A stretch of DNA of 64,000 nt from Psychroflexus halocasei (GTDB taxonomy: Bacteria > Bacteroidota > Bacteroidia > Flavobacteriales > Flavobacteriaceae): positions 1 through 64,000 of the forward strand of contig NZ_FNQF01000006.1 of the NCBI RefSeq assembly GCF_900107595.1, in the 5' to 3' direction. Shown here piece by piece: positions 44,386-51,982 of this stretch. The notes below the pieces were generated by a model that saw only the letters and a list, made by a program, of their open reading frames with translations, was not told where the DNA came from and made no database searches. The translations under genes were made by a program, and so were the position numbers. How positions within the stretch are numbered: position 1 is the stretch's first letter; every line of letters begins with the position of its first letter.

Positions 44386-44835
44386 ATGACGATAAAAATC
44401 AAAGATTTTAACCACTTAAGTTCTGCTCAGCTTTATACTATTTTAGCTTTGCGATCTGAAGTATTTGTTGTAGAACAAAACTGCCCTTACCAAGATATTG
44501 ACAATTTAGATCAAGAGGCGCAACATGTCTGTTTTTATAAAAAAGGTGAATTGGTGGCTTACGCTAGAATATTACCAGCCGGAACTACTTTTGATAGCAT
44601 AAGTATAGGTCGTTTTTTAGTTAAAAAAACACATCGTCAAAAGCATTTAGGACATGATTTGATACAGACTTGTCTAACTTTTATCAAAGAAAATTATTCC
44701 TCTTCTTTGATAAAAATATCCGCACAACAATATCTGATAGATTTCTATGCACAACACGGTTTTCAAACTGTGGGAGAAGGCTATCTTGAAGATGACATTC
44801 CACATATAGAAATGCATTACGAAAGAGAAGAATGA
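44386..44835 (+). CDS. GNAT N-acetyltransferase (ElaA-like)
   Basis: A 149-residue acetyltransferase. It carries the acetyl-CoA motif Gly-Arg-Phe-Leu-Val with the Arg-Gln-Lys-His-Leu-Gly-His loop (about 84-90), and Arg-Ser-Glu-Val-Phe-Val-Val-Glu-Gln-Asn-Cys-Pro-Tyr (about 23-35) that is typical of ElaA. The acceptor is not known. It lies 3 bp after the CDF gene and overlaps the HD gene by 4 bp, so the three form one transcription unit with rpiB. Confidence 0.88.
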   Translation: MTIKIKDFNHLSSAQLYTILALRSEVFVVEQNCPYQDIDNLDQEAQHVCFYKKGELVAYARILPAGTTFDSISIGRFLVKKTHRQKHLGHDLIQTCLTFIKENYSSSLIKISAQQYLIDFYAQHGFQTVGEGYLEDDIPHIEMHYEREE

Positions 44836-45485
44836 GTGAAGAAAATTTATTAAAAGAAACACGAGAATTCGTTAAAATACAACTGTCTCAAGCTGAATCT
44901 GGCCATGATTGGCATCACATCAAACGCGTCTATCATTTGGCTTTACATATTGCTAAACAAGAAAATTACTCAGATTTATTATTGATTAAACTCGGCGCAT
45001 TATTACATGATATTGCTGATGCTAAATTTCATGATGGCGATGAGGAAATAGGACCCAAAATAGCACGAGAATTTCTTCAAAAACAAAATGTAAATCAAGA
45101 ATTGATTGATGAAATCGCCTTGATTATCAAACATATTTCTTTTAAAAACGCATCTCAAGATTACGCTTCAAAAGCCTTAAAGATACTACAAGATGCTGAC
45201 AGACTTGATGCCATTGGAGCGATAGGCATTGCGCGAACTTTTAATTATGGAGGTTATAAAAACAGAGAAATTTACAATCCAGATATTCCACCGCAACCAA
45301 ATCAAACCAAGGCTGAATATAAAAAATCAACTGCACCAACAATCAATCATTTTTACGAGAAGCTTCTACTTTTAAAAGACAAAATGAATACCAAAACAGG
45401 CTTTGAAATGGCAAAAGAAAGACATGATTTTATGATGAATTTTCTTGGGCAATTTTATGAAGAGTGGAATTTTTCAGGCGAATAA
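44832..45485 (+). CDS. HD domain phosphohydrolase
   Basis: A 217-residue protein with the HD motif: His-Asp-Trp-His-His-Ile-Lys-Arg-Val (about 19-27), Leu-Leu-His-Asp-Ile-Ala-Asp (His-Asp near 58-59), and a later His-Ile and Asp-Ala-Asp-Arg-Leu-Asp-Ala (about 121-127). It resembles the YedJ/YpgQ branch of metal-dependent phosphohydrolases that act on nucleotides. The 4-bp ATGA overlap with the GNAT gene suggests co-translation. Product not known more precisely. Confidence 0.88.
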   Translation: MSEENLLKETREFVKIQLSQAESGHDWHHIKRVYHLALHIAKQENYSDLLLIKLGALLHDIADAKFHDGDEEIGPKIAREFLQKQNVNQELIDEIALIIKHISFKNASQDYASKALKILQDADRLDAIGAIGIARTFNYGGYKNREIYNPDIPPQPNQTKAEYKKSTAPTINHFYEKLLLLKDKMNTKTGFEMAKERHDFMMNFLGQFYEEWNFSGE

Positions 45486-45571
45486 CTTCAATGAAATATG
45501 ACTGGTGATGCTTAAGATGTTTATTTTTATAAGTCCGTAAATTGATATTCTACATCTTCTAAAAGAATAAT

Positions 45572-46690
45572 TTGAAAAATAATTATCAAGTCAAATCTCT
45601 TTTGGCGATCAATAATCTTTCGTTGATCATCAGCATTCTCATGTCATTTAAACTATGGACGACGCAACGCGATTTTCCAGTGATTCCTGTTTTTGAGAGC
45701 TTACTTTCTTTTGAAGTGCTTAACGGCTATTTATTGGTTAGCTTACTTTTTGGCTGCTTGGTTGCTCTTATTTTTTACCCTAAACCTATTCTTGCATTAC
45801 TCACATTAAGTTTCATTGTTTTGCTTTTGTTGCAAGATCAAATGCGTTGGCAAATCTGGGTCTATTTGCATAGCTTGATGATTGTCCCTTTTTTATATGC
45901 TAAATTGAGAAAGCAAGATCTGACTATCTTTATAGCTATTTTATTAATTGGCGTTTATTTTTGGGGAGGTGTACATAAATTAAATCCTCATTTTTTTGAT
46001 TTGATTTTTCATCCGATGATGATTGATCTTTTCAACATTAATCTTAGTCGTTATCAATTTGTGGCTTATTTTATTCCTATTGCAGAAATTTTAATTGCGA
46101 TTGGTTTTCTATTTAAATCAACACGAAAGCTATCATTTTACTCTGCTATTTTTACTCACCTTTTGATTATTCTTTGGCTTTCTCCGATGTATAGAGACTC
46201 TAATTGGATTATTTTTCCAATGAATATAGCGATGATTTATTTTTGTTATTTCTGCTTTTATAAAGGAGATATCAACTTTTTTAAATTTACTAATAAATCA
46301 AAATCTGAATATTTATTACCCGTTTTAGCATTACTCGTGATCACATTACCGCTGCTGAATAAGATTGAGAAATGGCCTTATTATTTTTCTTTCCATCTCT
46401 ATTCTGGACAAGGAAAAAGCCTTTATATCATTAAAGATGAATCAGAATTTTTAGAAGAATCTGATGATTTTATCAAATCTTGTCAGATTGTGAAAGACTT
46501 CAATAATAAGGAAAGCATACGCGTTACGAATTGGTCGTATAATGAATTAAACGTTCCCATTCCGTTAGATGAAAGAAGCCTTGTTTTGCTTTTAGAGCAT
46601 TTTTGTCAACGCTTTTCTGATCAAACTTTTATATTAAGCTTTGACATTCAGTCTCCAAAAGGTGATTATAAGATTATTGAGTGTGATTAA
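45572..46690 (+). CDS. Polytopic membrane protein of unknown function
   Basis: A 372-residue protein with about eight or nine hydrophobic helices in the first 290 residues and a soluble C-terminal 85 residues. The segment Trp-Gly-Gly-Val-His-Lys-Leu-Asn (about 131-138) with a following Arg and His-rich TM block recalls the HTTM/vitamin K-dependent carboxylase-like or DoxX-type fold, but similarity is weak. The frame starts with a TTG at 45572; the next in-frame ATG is inside the first TM helix, so the TTG is likelier. It stands between the HD gene and a convergent S41 peptidase. Confidence 0.65.
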   Translation: MKNNYQVKSLLAINNLSLIISILMSFKLWTTQRDFPVIPVFESLLSFEVLNGYLLVSLLFGCLVALIFYPKPILALLTLSFIVLLLLQDQMRWQIWVYLHSLMIVPFLYAKLRKQDLTIFIAILLIGVYFWGGVHKLNPHFFDLIFHPMMIDLFNINLSRYQFVAYFIPIAEILIAIGFLFKSTRKLSFYSAIFTHLLIILWLSPMYRDSNWIIFPMNIAMIYFCYFCFYKGDINFFKFTNKSKSEYLLPVLALLVITLPLLNKIEKWPYYFSFHLYSGQGKSLYIIKDESEFLEESDDFIKSCQIVKDFNNKESIRVTNWSYNELNVPIPLDERSLVLLLEHFCQRFSDQTFILSFDIQSPKGDYKIIECD

Positions 46691-46771
46691 AATATGGGGT
46701 ATTAGTTGATGGTGGAGATTCACTTTCAAGTTTTAATCTGCTTGAAATTAGCATCATTTTGTCGATAGAGA

Positions 46772-48217
46772 TTACTCAATTATATTTTTAATAGTAAATT
46801 CTTTTTTAGCGTTTTTTCCTTTTAAATAAGCGTCCCAAGTTTGTGGAACTTCATGATCTGGCATAACTCCTCGCCCTTTTATTTCTGGAGAAACATTCAT
46901 TTGAAAATGCACAATAGGAATTTTAATCTTAATTTTTGAATTTGGCAACTTTAAATATTCAGAATATCCACTCACGTTTCCTTCATAAGTTCCGCCGGTT
47001 TCTTCTCCGATAAATAATCCTCTGTTGGTCATTTTTACCATACTGGCAAATTCTGCTCCGCCAGAGAATGTTCGACCACTTGTGAGAACATATAAATTTT
47101 CTTTATAAATCAGGTCTTTTAAAGGTTTCCGATAGCCTAAATCTGAATAGTAATCGCTGTATAATGTCAAATCTCCTCTTTTGGCAATTCTGTCTTGAAT
47201 GCGCCATTGATCTTCAATATAACCACCATCTTCCTTGTTTTTGTGATAAGGCTTAGGAAGCATTGTGACTTGCTTGTATTTCTGAATCACTTCTTCTGAT
47301 AAGTAACTGAAAAGTAAATTTCCGTTTCCTTCTGTTCCTCCACCATTGGCTTGAATATCAATAATGAGATGCTTGATATTTAGGGAATCTATTTTTTTAA
47401 AATTCGATTGAAGGAACTTTTCATACTTGTCATCATGATCGCTAAAACTCGGAATGCTCAAATAAGCAATGGAATCCTGGATGTGCTCGAATTTGAATTG
47501 AACATAATCAAAAGTTATTGATTTGAGCTTTGCGTTTTTCCTTTTAAATTTTGCGTAGCGAACTGCAGGAATCTTAATCGTCTGTATTTTATCACTCCCG
47601 AACTCCTGAACTTGAAGTTCAAACTCTTTCTCTTTGCCGTAAACCAATCTATAAAGTAAGGAAAAATTTATTCCGCCAATCCATTCCTTTTTTGAAGTTT
47701 CATTAAATCCGTCTGTCGTAATCAAAGGATATAATCGATCAAGAATATGATTTACTTTTTTATGATTAACGGAAATGATTTTAGAACCTTTTTTGAGTTT
47801 ACCTATGTCTTTTCCGTAGTTCTGGGTTATAATCAGGTTTCCTTCTAAAACTTTTACTGTCAATGGTAAAAAAGATTTTGAAAGTCCCAATTTTATCCTC
47901 GACCATTTAGGAATTATGATGGATGTATGTCCTTCATTTGTTAGGCTGATGAGGTATCTTAACTTTTGGTAAAACTCTAATTTGGTGTGAGGTGTATTTA
48001 AAGTATTTCGAACGCTATCAATTTTTGCATTTGTTTGATTTTGATCTGTATATTGATAAAGTCCTTGATGCTCTAATTTTAACTCTGTGACGAGAATATC
48101 AAAATCTTCTTTAAGTTTTTCTGGTTTTAGCTTTCTTTGAGCATTTCCCTCAAAAACAAAAAGCACTGTGATGATCAGTAAAAATATTTTCATGAGTTGT
48201 TTTGGTTTCTTTTTCAT
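46772..48217 (-). CDS. S41 family peptidase, exported
   Basis: A peptidase of about 481 residues with a signal peptide (Met-Lys-Ile-Phe core, ending Gly-Asn-Ala-Gln). I prefer the ATG at 48217 (or 48193, which gives a shorter n-region) over an ATG at 48310 that would add an unlikely hydrophobic extension. The N-terminal half (about 30-180) is helical/PDZ-like. The S41 core has Asp-Ile-Gln-Ala-Asn-Gly-Gly-Gly-Thr-Glu-Gly-Asn (about 285) and Leu-Thr-Ser-Gly-Arg-Thr-Phe-Ser-Gly-Gly-Ala-Glu-Phe (Ser about 378), with Ile-Gly-Glu-Glu-Thr-Gly-Gly where other S41 enzymes keep Lys. It differs from the classical Ctp at 32515. Confidence 0.82.
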   Translation of the reverse strand: MKKKPKQLMKIFLLIITVLFVFEGNAQRKLKPEKLKEDFDILVTELKLEHQGLYQYTDQNQTNAKIDSVRNTLNTPHTKLEFYQKLRYLISLTNEGHTSIIIPKWSRIKLGLSKSFLPLTVKVLEGNLIITQNYGKDIGKLKKGSKIISVNHKKVNHILDRLYPLITTDGFNETSKKEWIGGINFSLLYRLVYGKEKEFELQVQEFGSDKIQTIKIPAVRYAKFKRKNAKLKSITFDYVQFKFEHIQDSIAYLSIPSFSDHDDKYEKFLQSNFKKIDSLNIKHLIIDIQANGGGTEGNGNLLFSYLSEEVIQKYKQVTMLPKPYHKNKEDGGYIEDQWRIQDRIAKRGDLTLYSDYYSDLGYRKPLKDLIYKENLYVLTSGRTFSGGAEFASMVKMTNRGLFIGEETGGTYEGNVSGYSEYLKLPNSKIKIKIPIVHFQMNVSPEIKGRGVMPDHEVPQTWDAYLKGKNAKKEFTIKNIIE

Positions 48218-48334
48218 CAAGGGATTTAAATTTCTTGTCGGTATTTTAACTTCTATATCAAGTACTTTTTCTGTCAGAAAAATACAAAATTGAATAGTTA
48301 TTAACTTCATTTTTGAAAAAATATAGGATAACGA

Positions 48335-48544
48335 TTAGTATATGACAAGTAGATCAGTAGAAAGCGATAAACTATCAGTTTTGCTCTGAGCCAAAACGTC
48401 GCATTTTGTTTTTAATTTATTCTTTGTTGGATTGATTTTTAAGTCTAATATTTCAATCATCTCACAATCTACCGAATATGTAGCTCCTTCTCTAAAATAG
48501 CCTTTCATTCCAATTTTTATTCTATCGTAGTGATGTGATCTCAT
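48335..48544 (-). CDS. Hypothetical small protein
   Basis: A 69-codon frame (Met-Arg-Ser-His-His-Tyr) with no recognisable domain, near neutral, no signal peptide. It sits between an S41 gene and a decayed regulator in the accessory stretch, where short spurious frames are likely. The coding status is uncertain. Confidence 0.3.
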   Translation of the reverse strand: MRSHHYDRIKIGMKGYFREGATYSVDCEMIEILDLKINPTKNKLKTKCDVLAQSKTDSLSLSTDLLVIY

Positions 48545-48602
48545 TTGATTGCATATAATTCACATCTTTGCAGTTCCTGTATTTGGAACTGGTCTGTCAT
48601 TG

Positions 48603-48846
48603 TCAAGTAAAACAACTACTTTCTAAACTAAACACTCCACCTAGACTGTCCTTTTCTAAACCGAGTACATTTAAAACTTTAACATAAATACCAATACTAA
48701 CAGAACTTTTACTTTTCTCGATGGAATATAACGTCCTTCTGTTAGTACATGCCAGTTATGCAACTTGATTTGCACTTAGTTTTGGTCTTAGAGGTGTTAC
48801 TTTAATTGCTCGCCCATTTCTTCAACCAAACGTTCTAATATTATTA
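48603..48846 (-). pseudogene. Decayed XRE-family HTH regulator
   Basis: On the minus strand the block Leu-Glu-Arg-Leu-Val-Glu-Glu-Met-Gly-Glu-Gln-Leu-Lys is followed, after a frameshift, by Leu-Ser-Ala-Asn-Gln-Val-Ala, a TAA, and then Arg-Arg-Thr-Leu-Tyr-Ser-Ile-Glu-Lys and Ser-Val-Ser-Ile-Gly-Ile-Tyr-Val-Lys-Val-Leu. This is a recognisable HTH_3 core of the HipB type (recognition helix Ser-Arg-Arg-Thr-Leu-Tyr-Ser-Ile-Glu). At least one frameshift and one internal stop break it. No hipA kinase gene is left nearby. Confidence 0.7.
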
Positions 48847-48929
48847 AAGTGCTGCAATATAATTGTAGGGTTTAAAACCTTAACTTGAAACCAATAAAAT
48901 TTATAGAAAAACGGTAAATTCTGTTAACA

Positions 48930-48963
48930 AAAAGGGGAAAGCTTTTAAAAACTTTCCTCTTTT
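48930..48963 (-). terminator. Terminator of the lipoprotein gene ending at 48987
   Basis: AAAGGGGAAAG (about 48931-48941) pairs with CTTTCCTCTTT (48952-48962) with one mismatch. On the minus strand it ends in U residues and lies 24 bp after the gene's stop. Confidence 0.65.
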
Positions 48964-48986
48964 ACTAAAAAATATAATCTTTTTAA

Positions 48987-49541
48987 TTATTCTAAAATTA
49001 GATCTCCCTTATACTCAAATGAAAAATTCTTCCCAGTAGTTGTAATTCCTTCAAACGAAAACACATAATCTCCTTCATCTTTAGAAACGTGCAGAGTTCC
49101 AGATTTTAAAGTTTCACTGTTGCTACTTGCATCATCAGATCTGATAATGAAACCAGATCCAAAATATGTAAATATTCGAGGATCAGTATACGGCTCGTCA
49201 TTTTGATTATATGAACCTACAGACACATCAGCAAAACTACTAGAAACTATTTGAAAAGTAATCATAGAAAAATCGAAGTCTTCTGGAATAATGTTTCCAT
49301 TCTCCTGCTTTAGTTCTGTTGTGAAAAATTTAAGGTAATTATTATAGAGTCCATTCTCCTCAGGTTCATCCTCGTAAGGTTCAAGAACAGCCGATCTTAA
49401 ATCTTGAACTACGCCACCCTCTACCTGTAGAGAGCCTTTAGCAAGTGTAGTATTATCAGTAGCTTCATCATCACTAGTGCTGCATGAAATTAAAAAAATT
49501 GTAATGCAAGCATAAAATAACCTCGAATAAACATTTTTCAT
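48987..49541 (-). CDS. Putative surface-exposed lipoprotein
   Basis: A 184-residue protein with a type II signal peptide (Phe-Leu-Ile-Ser-Cys, Cys20). The mature N-terminus Cys-Ser-Thr-Ser-Asp-Asp-Glu resembles the acidic lipoprotein export signal (SDDFE-like) that Flavobacteria use to send lipoproteins to the outer surface; that is inference. The rest is beta-rich, with no family I know. It lies in the accessory island between a decayed regulator and an IS remnant. Confidence 0.68.
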   Translation of the reverse strand: MKNVYSRLFYACITIFLISCSTSDDEATDNTTLAKGSLQVEGGVVQDLRSAVLEPYEDEPEENGLYNNYLKFFTTELKQENGNIIPEDFDFSMITFQIVSSSFADVSVGSYNQNDEPYTDPRIFTYFGSGFIIRSDDASSNSETLKSGTLHVSKDEGDYVFSFEGITTTGKNFSFEYKGDLILE

Positions 49542-50372
49542 TTCTAATATTTTAAATTTTTAATTTGCGAATGTAACCAAACCAAAATAAATGGTTATGC
49601 TATTTGTTTAAAATTCTTAAATGTCATAATTCGTCCCATCCCTGAATAGAACAAGGTTATAGTTTATAATTGCGTTGTTATTAATTTTTCATAGTAGGAC
49701 TGGATTTCAGCAAAATGCTTTAGAAGCCCTGAGCCCATTGTCTGCTGTATAAAGACAATAAGGTTGCCTCATCTTGGTTTTATCTTTTCTTTTAGCAAAT
49801 GGCAGTTCAAGTATTGCTGTAGGTATTTGGTTGAGACGCTCCAGAAGGTGCTGTCAATCCATTTTTTAATCCTGTTATGCGTTGAATTTAAATGCTGGAC
49901 GTGAAATGCACCCCCTGACTCTTTCGGCCTTGGAAACATTTATAGGGCAAAATCCTACTTCGGCATCTTTGGCGAAGCCCTTGCAATTATGGTGGGAGTC
50001 ACTGCATTCCAATGGCCTGGTCAATTTCGTTTTTTCCTATCCGTCCATGAATGGCCACGCCATGCTAAGGTCAATCCCGGACTTCCTGACCTGGGTAGCG
50101 ATAACTGTTATTAAGGTGGGAACAGTGTGGGCACACTCCCAGCTTGTTGTCGAACTCGTGCCGGTGTGAGGCTTTAGCGGCAAAATCAGGACATTTTGAT
50201 GAAACCTTCGATTTCCTTCAATAAACGCTCATGCTGGGAACCGGCAGTGAAAGAATTTATTCTTTTATCTTTTTTATTCTAAAGCTAAATCAAAAAGATT
50301 AGGCGGTGTCCGCAATCAAACTCAGACATTTAAGCCAACATTACTGATATTCACTGTTGGCAAATATTTTTT
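49542..50372. other. Gene-poor stretch with transposon debris
   Basis: 830 bp between the lipoprotein gene and the Doc-like gene. It holds the IS1595 remnant described below (49769 to about 50200). Outside it I see only AT-rich spacer and no intact gene. The part 49880-50170 is visibly GC-richer than its surroundings. Confidence 0.6.
49769..50200 (-). mobile_element. IS1595-type transposase remnant, frameshifted
   Basis: On the minus strand, parts of an IS1595-family transposase can be followed across several frames: a block Gly-Arg-Ile-Gly-Lys-Asn-Glu-Ile-Asp-Gln-Ala-Ile-Gly, then Ser-Asp-Ser-His-His-Asn-Cys-Lys-Gly-Phe-Ala-Lys-Asp (the DSH catalytic-type motif), and finally Phe-His-Val-Gln-His-Leu-Asn-Ser-Thr-His-Asn-Arg with Val-Ser-Thr-Lys-Tyr-Leu-Gln-Gln-Tyr-Leu-Asn, ended by a stop at 49769-49771. 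At least two frameshifts are needed. I found no terminal inverted repeats, so the ends are lost or unclear. The GC content of about half, versus one third around, points to outside origin. Confidence 0.7.
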
Positions 50373-51251
50373 CTACGTTTTTGAAAGTCTATAAATTAGT
50401 TTTTTAAATGTTTTTATTTCAAAATCCAAAAAAGAGTCTTCGTTATAAAAGAATGTATTATCAACTCCATCAGCTTTTGTTAATTTGAAATCTCTTCTTA
50501 AAGCCTTTAATGTTCCTTTACCTATCGAAGATCTATTATTTCCTATAGAGTATTTCTTTTTATTCACAATTTTTGGAGACAATTTAAAACCTAAAAATTT
50601 ATTTTCTTTTTCGATGTAAACTTCTAGGTTAGATCCATTTAAATTTAATTTAATGCCTTTATTTACAAGTATTTTTTTTAAATCGGATATTTTCACTTCT
50701 CCTTTAAGAGTAGTCTGTTTTGGTTTTGAGTTTTTTTTAATCCAAAAGCCTATATACCTAATAACTGTATTTAATTCCCAATTTTCATTATTTTTCTTTT
50801 CAGTTTTAGATCTAATAAAAGAATACTTTTTTCTATACTTTTTGCTGAAACCCCTGATATTAGAGTCAGCAATTGCAATAAGAAACTCGTATATTTCATC
50901 AGAGTTAAGCTGGGGATTTAAAACATAACCATTAACATATAAATGTTTAATCAACGCCAACAATCCAGCTCTTTTATTTCCATTATGGAAAGAATGATTT
51001 TTTATAATTCCATAAACAAGTGTGGCACAATTTGAATGATAATCGGGGTATTTATTAAAATCTCCAAAACCGGTGTTTTGGCGTTCTACTGCACTTTCCA
51101 ACATTCCTTCGTTTTTAACACCTGGTGGTTCAACCGGATCCATTTCTTCAAGGAGATGAGTGCTCTGAGATAATAAGTTGTGTAAATCTATTATACATTC
51201 TTTGTTTAAAGTATATACTTTGCCATTTTGGCTTTTAAAACTACTGATCAT
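50373..51251 (-). CDS. Doc-like Fic-fold protein with C-terminal extension
   Basis: A 292-residue protein. Residues 1-130 are a Doc (death-on-curing) type Fic domain: Ala-Val-Glu-Arg-Gln-Asn-Thr-Gly-Phe (about 54-62) and the catalytic loop His86-Ser-Phe-His-Asn-Gly91-Asn-Lys-Arg94. Doc has the Lys in HxFxxGNKR and phosphorylates EF-Tu; AMPylating Fic proteins have Gly-Arg. The C-terminal 160 residues are Lys-rich with Leu-Lys-Lys-Ile-Leu-Val-Asn-Lys-Gly-Ile-Lys-Leu and no known match. No phd-like antitoxin is adjacent, upstream or downstream. It may be self-regulated, or an orphan. Confidence 0.7.
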   Translation of the reverse strand: MISSFKSQNGKVYTLNKECIIDLHNLLSQSTHLLEEMDPVEPPGVKNEGMLESAVERQNTGFGDFNKYPDYHSNCATLVYGIIKNHSFHNGNKRAGLLALIKHLYVNGYVLNPQLNSDEIYEFLIAIADSNIRGFSKKYRKKYSFIRSKTEKKNNENWELNTVIRYIGFWIKKNSKPKQTTLKGEVKISDLKKILVNKGIKLNLNGSNLEVYIEKENKFLGFKLSPKIVNKKKYSIGNNRSSIGKGTLKALRRDFKLTKADGVDNTFFYNEDSFLDFEIKTFKKLIYRLSKT

Positions 51252-51572
51252 TAAGACTTCTTATTTAAATATTCAAAAGGCAAATTTAACTTTATTTTAA
51301 GTTTTGAAGTAATTTTTAAAATCGCATATAATTAGCCCCTATCTTCCAAATATACAATATTTTGTTAAATACTATATTCATCAAATGTTAACATAAATCT
51401 TATCTATTTATCACTAATAAACGTTTACAAACGTATTTAAACGTAATTAACTATTTTTTAGACGATTATAACTTGCTTTGTGTTTCATCTTTGCCATGTC
51501 ACTTAACAACTAAACCGTGGCAGATTCAGAAAGTCTGAGTCTTTAATTTATTTTTATTTAATATTTATCGTT
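51252..51572. other. Intergenic region upstream of ssb with phased AAACGT repeats
   Basis: A 320-bp AT-rich spacer. AAACGT occurs at 51419-51424, 51429-51434 and 51439-51444, exactly one helical turn apart, with the first extended to the palindrome AAACGTTT. LacI-type regulators bind such half-sites, and a lacI-family gene lies 1 kb away. A near-perfect inverted repeat AGATTCAG...CTGAGTCT occurs near 51520-51540. No gene is supported here. Confidence 0.5.
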
Positions 51573-51914
51573 ATGAGCACTTTAAAAAATTCAGTACAGT
51601 TAATGGGTCATTTAGGAAAAGATCCAGAAGTTTTAAATTTAGATTCAGGCAAAAAACTCGTTAAGTTTTCGCTGGCTACAAATGACAATTACACCAAAAA
51701 AGATGGTGAGAAAGTCACCACAACAGATTGGCATCAAGTTGTTGCTTGGGGAAAAACAGCAGAGATTATCGAAAAATACGTCACTAAAGGCAAAGAGGTA
51801 ATCGTGAGAGGAAAACTCTCAAACAGAAGTTACGAAACTAAAGAGGGCGAAAAACGCTACATCACTGAAGTCAATTGCCAAGAAATTGTGATGACCTCTG
51901 CTTCAAACCAATAG
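51573..51914 (+). CDS. ssb: Single-stranded DNA-binding protein
   Basis: A 113-residue SSB. The OB fold is complete: Val-Gln-Leu-Met-Gly-His-Leu-Gly-Lys-Asp-Pro-Glu-Val (about 7-19), Phe-Ser-Leu-Ala-Thr-Asn-Asp (about 32-38), Trp-His-Gln-Val-Val-Ala-Trp-Gly (about 53-60) and Val-Arg-Gly-Lys-Leu. It lacks the long acidic C-terminal tail (Asp-Asp-Asp-Leu/Ile-Pro-Phe) of the main SSB, so it may be a second, shorter SSB, as found in competent species or elements. A strong terminator follows directly. Confidence 0.92.
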   Translation: MSTLKNSVQLMGHLGKDPEVLNLDSGKKLVKFSLATNDNYTKKDGEKVTTTDWHQVVAWGKTAEIIEKYVTKGKEVIVRGKLSNRSYETKEGEKRYITEVNCQEIVMTSASNQ

Positions 51915-51937
51915 ATTAAAATTTGTTATAAAATCTT

Positions 51938-51967
51938 AAAAGCCCTTTTTAAATAAAGGGCTTTTTT
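51938..51967 (+). terminator. Terminator downstream of ssb
   Basis: Stem AAAAGCCCTTT (51938-51948) with AAAGGGCTTTT (51956-51966) and a 7-nt loop, followed by T residues. Confidence 0.85.
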
Positions 51968-51982
51968 GTTTTTGATGAGATT

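Noticed and set aside
48335-48544. Possible larger gene across the 69-codon frame and the XRE relic
   Set aside because: The frames do not join without several shifts and the 69-codon frame shows no HTH or HipA similarity.
49882-50169. Plus-strand open frame of 95 codons in the accessory region
   Set aside because: It lies opposite the transposase fossil, whose minus-strand blocks are recognisable; the plus-strand product has no family features.
50280-50330. GGCGGTGTCCGC near the Doc-like gene as a transposon end
   Set aside because: No matching inverted copy could be found at the other side of the transposase fossil.
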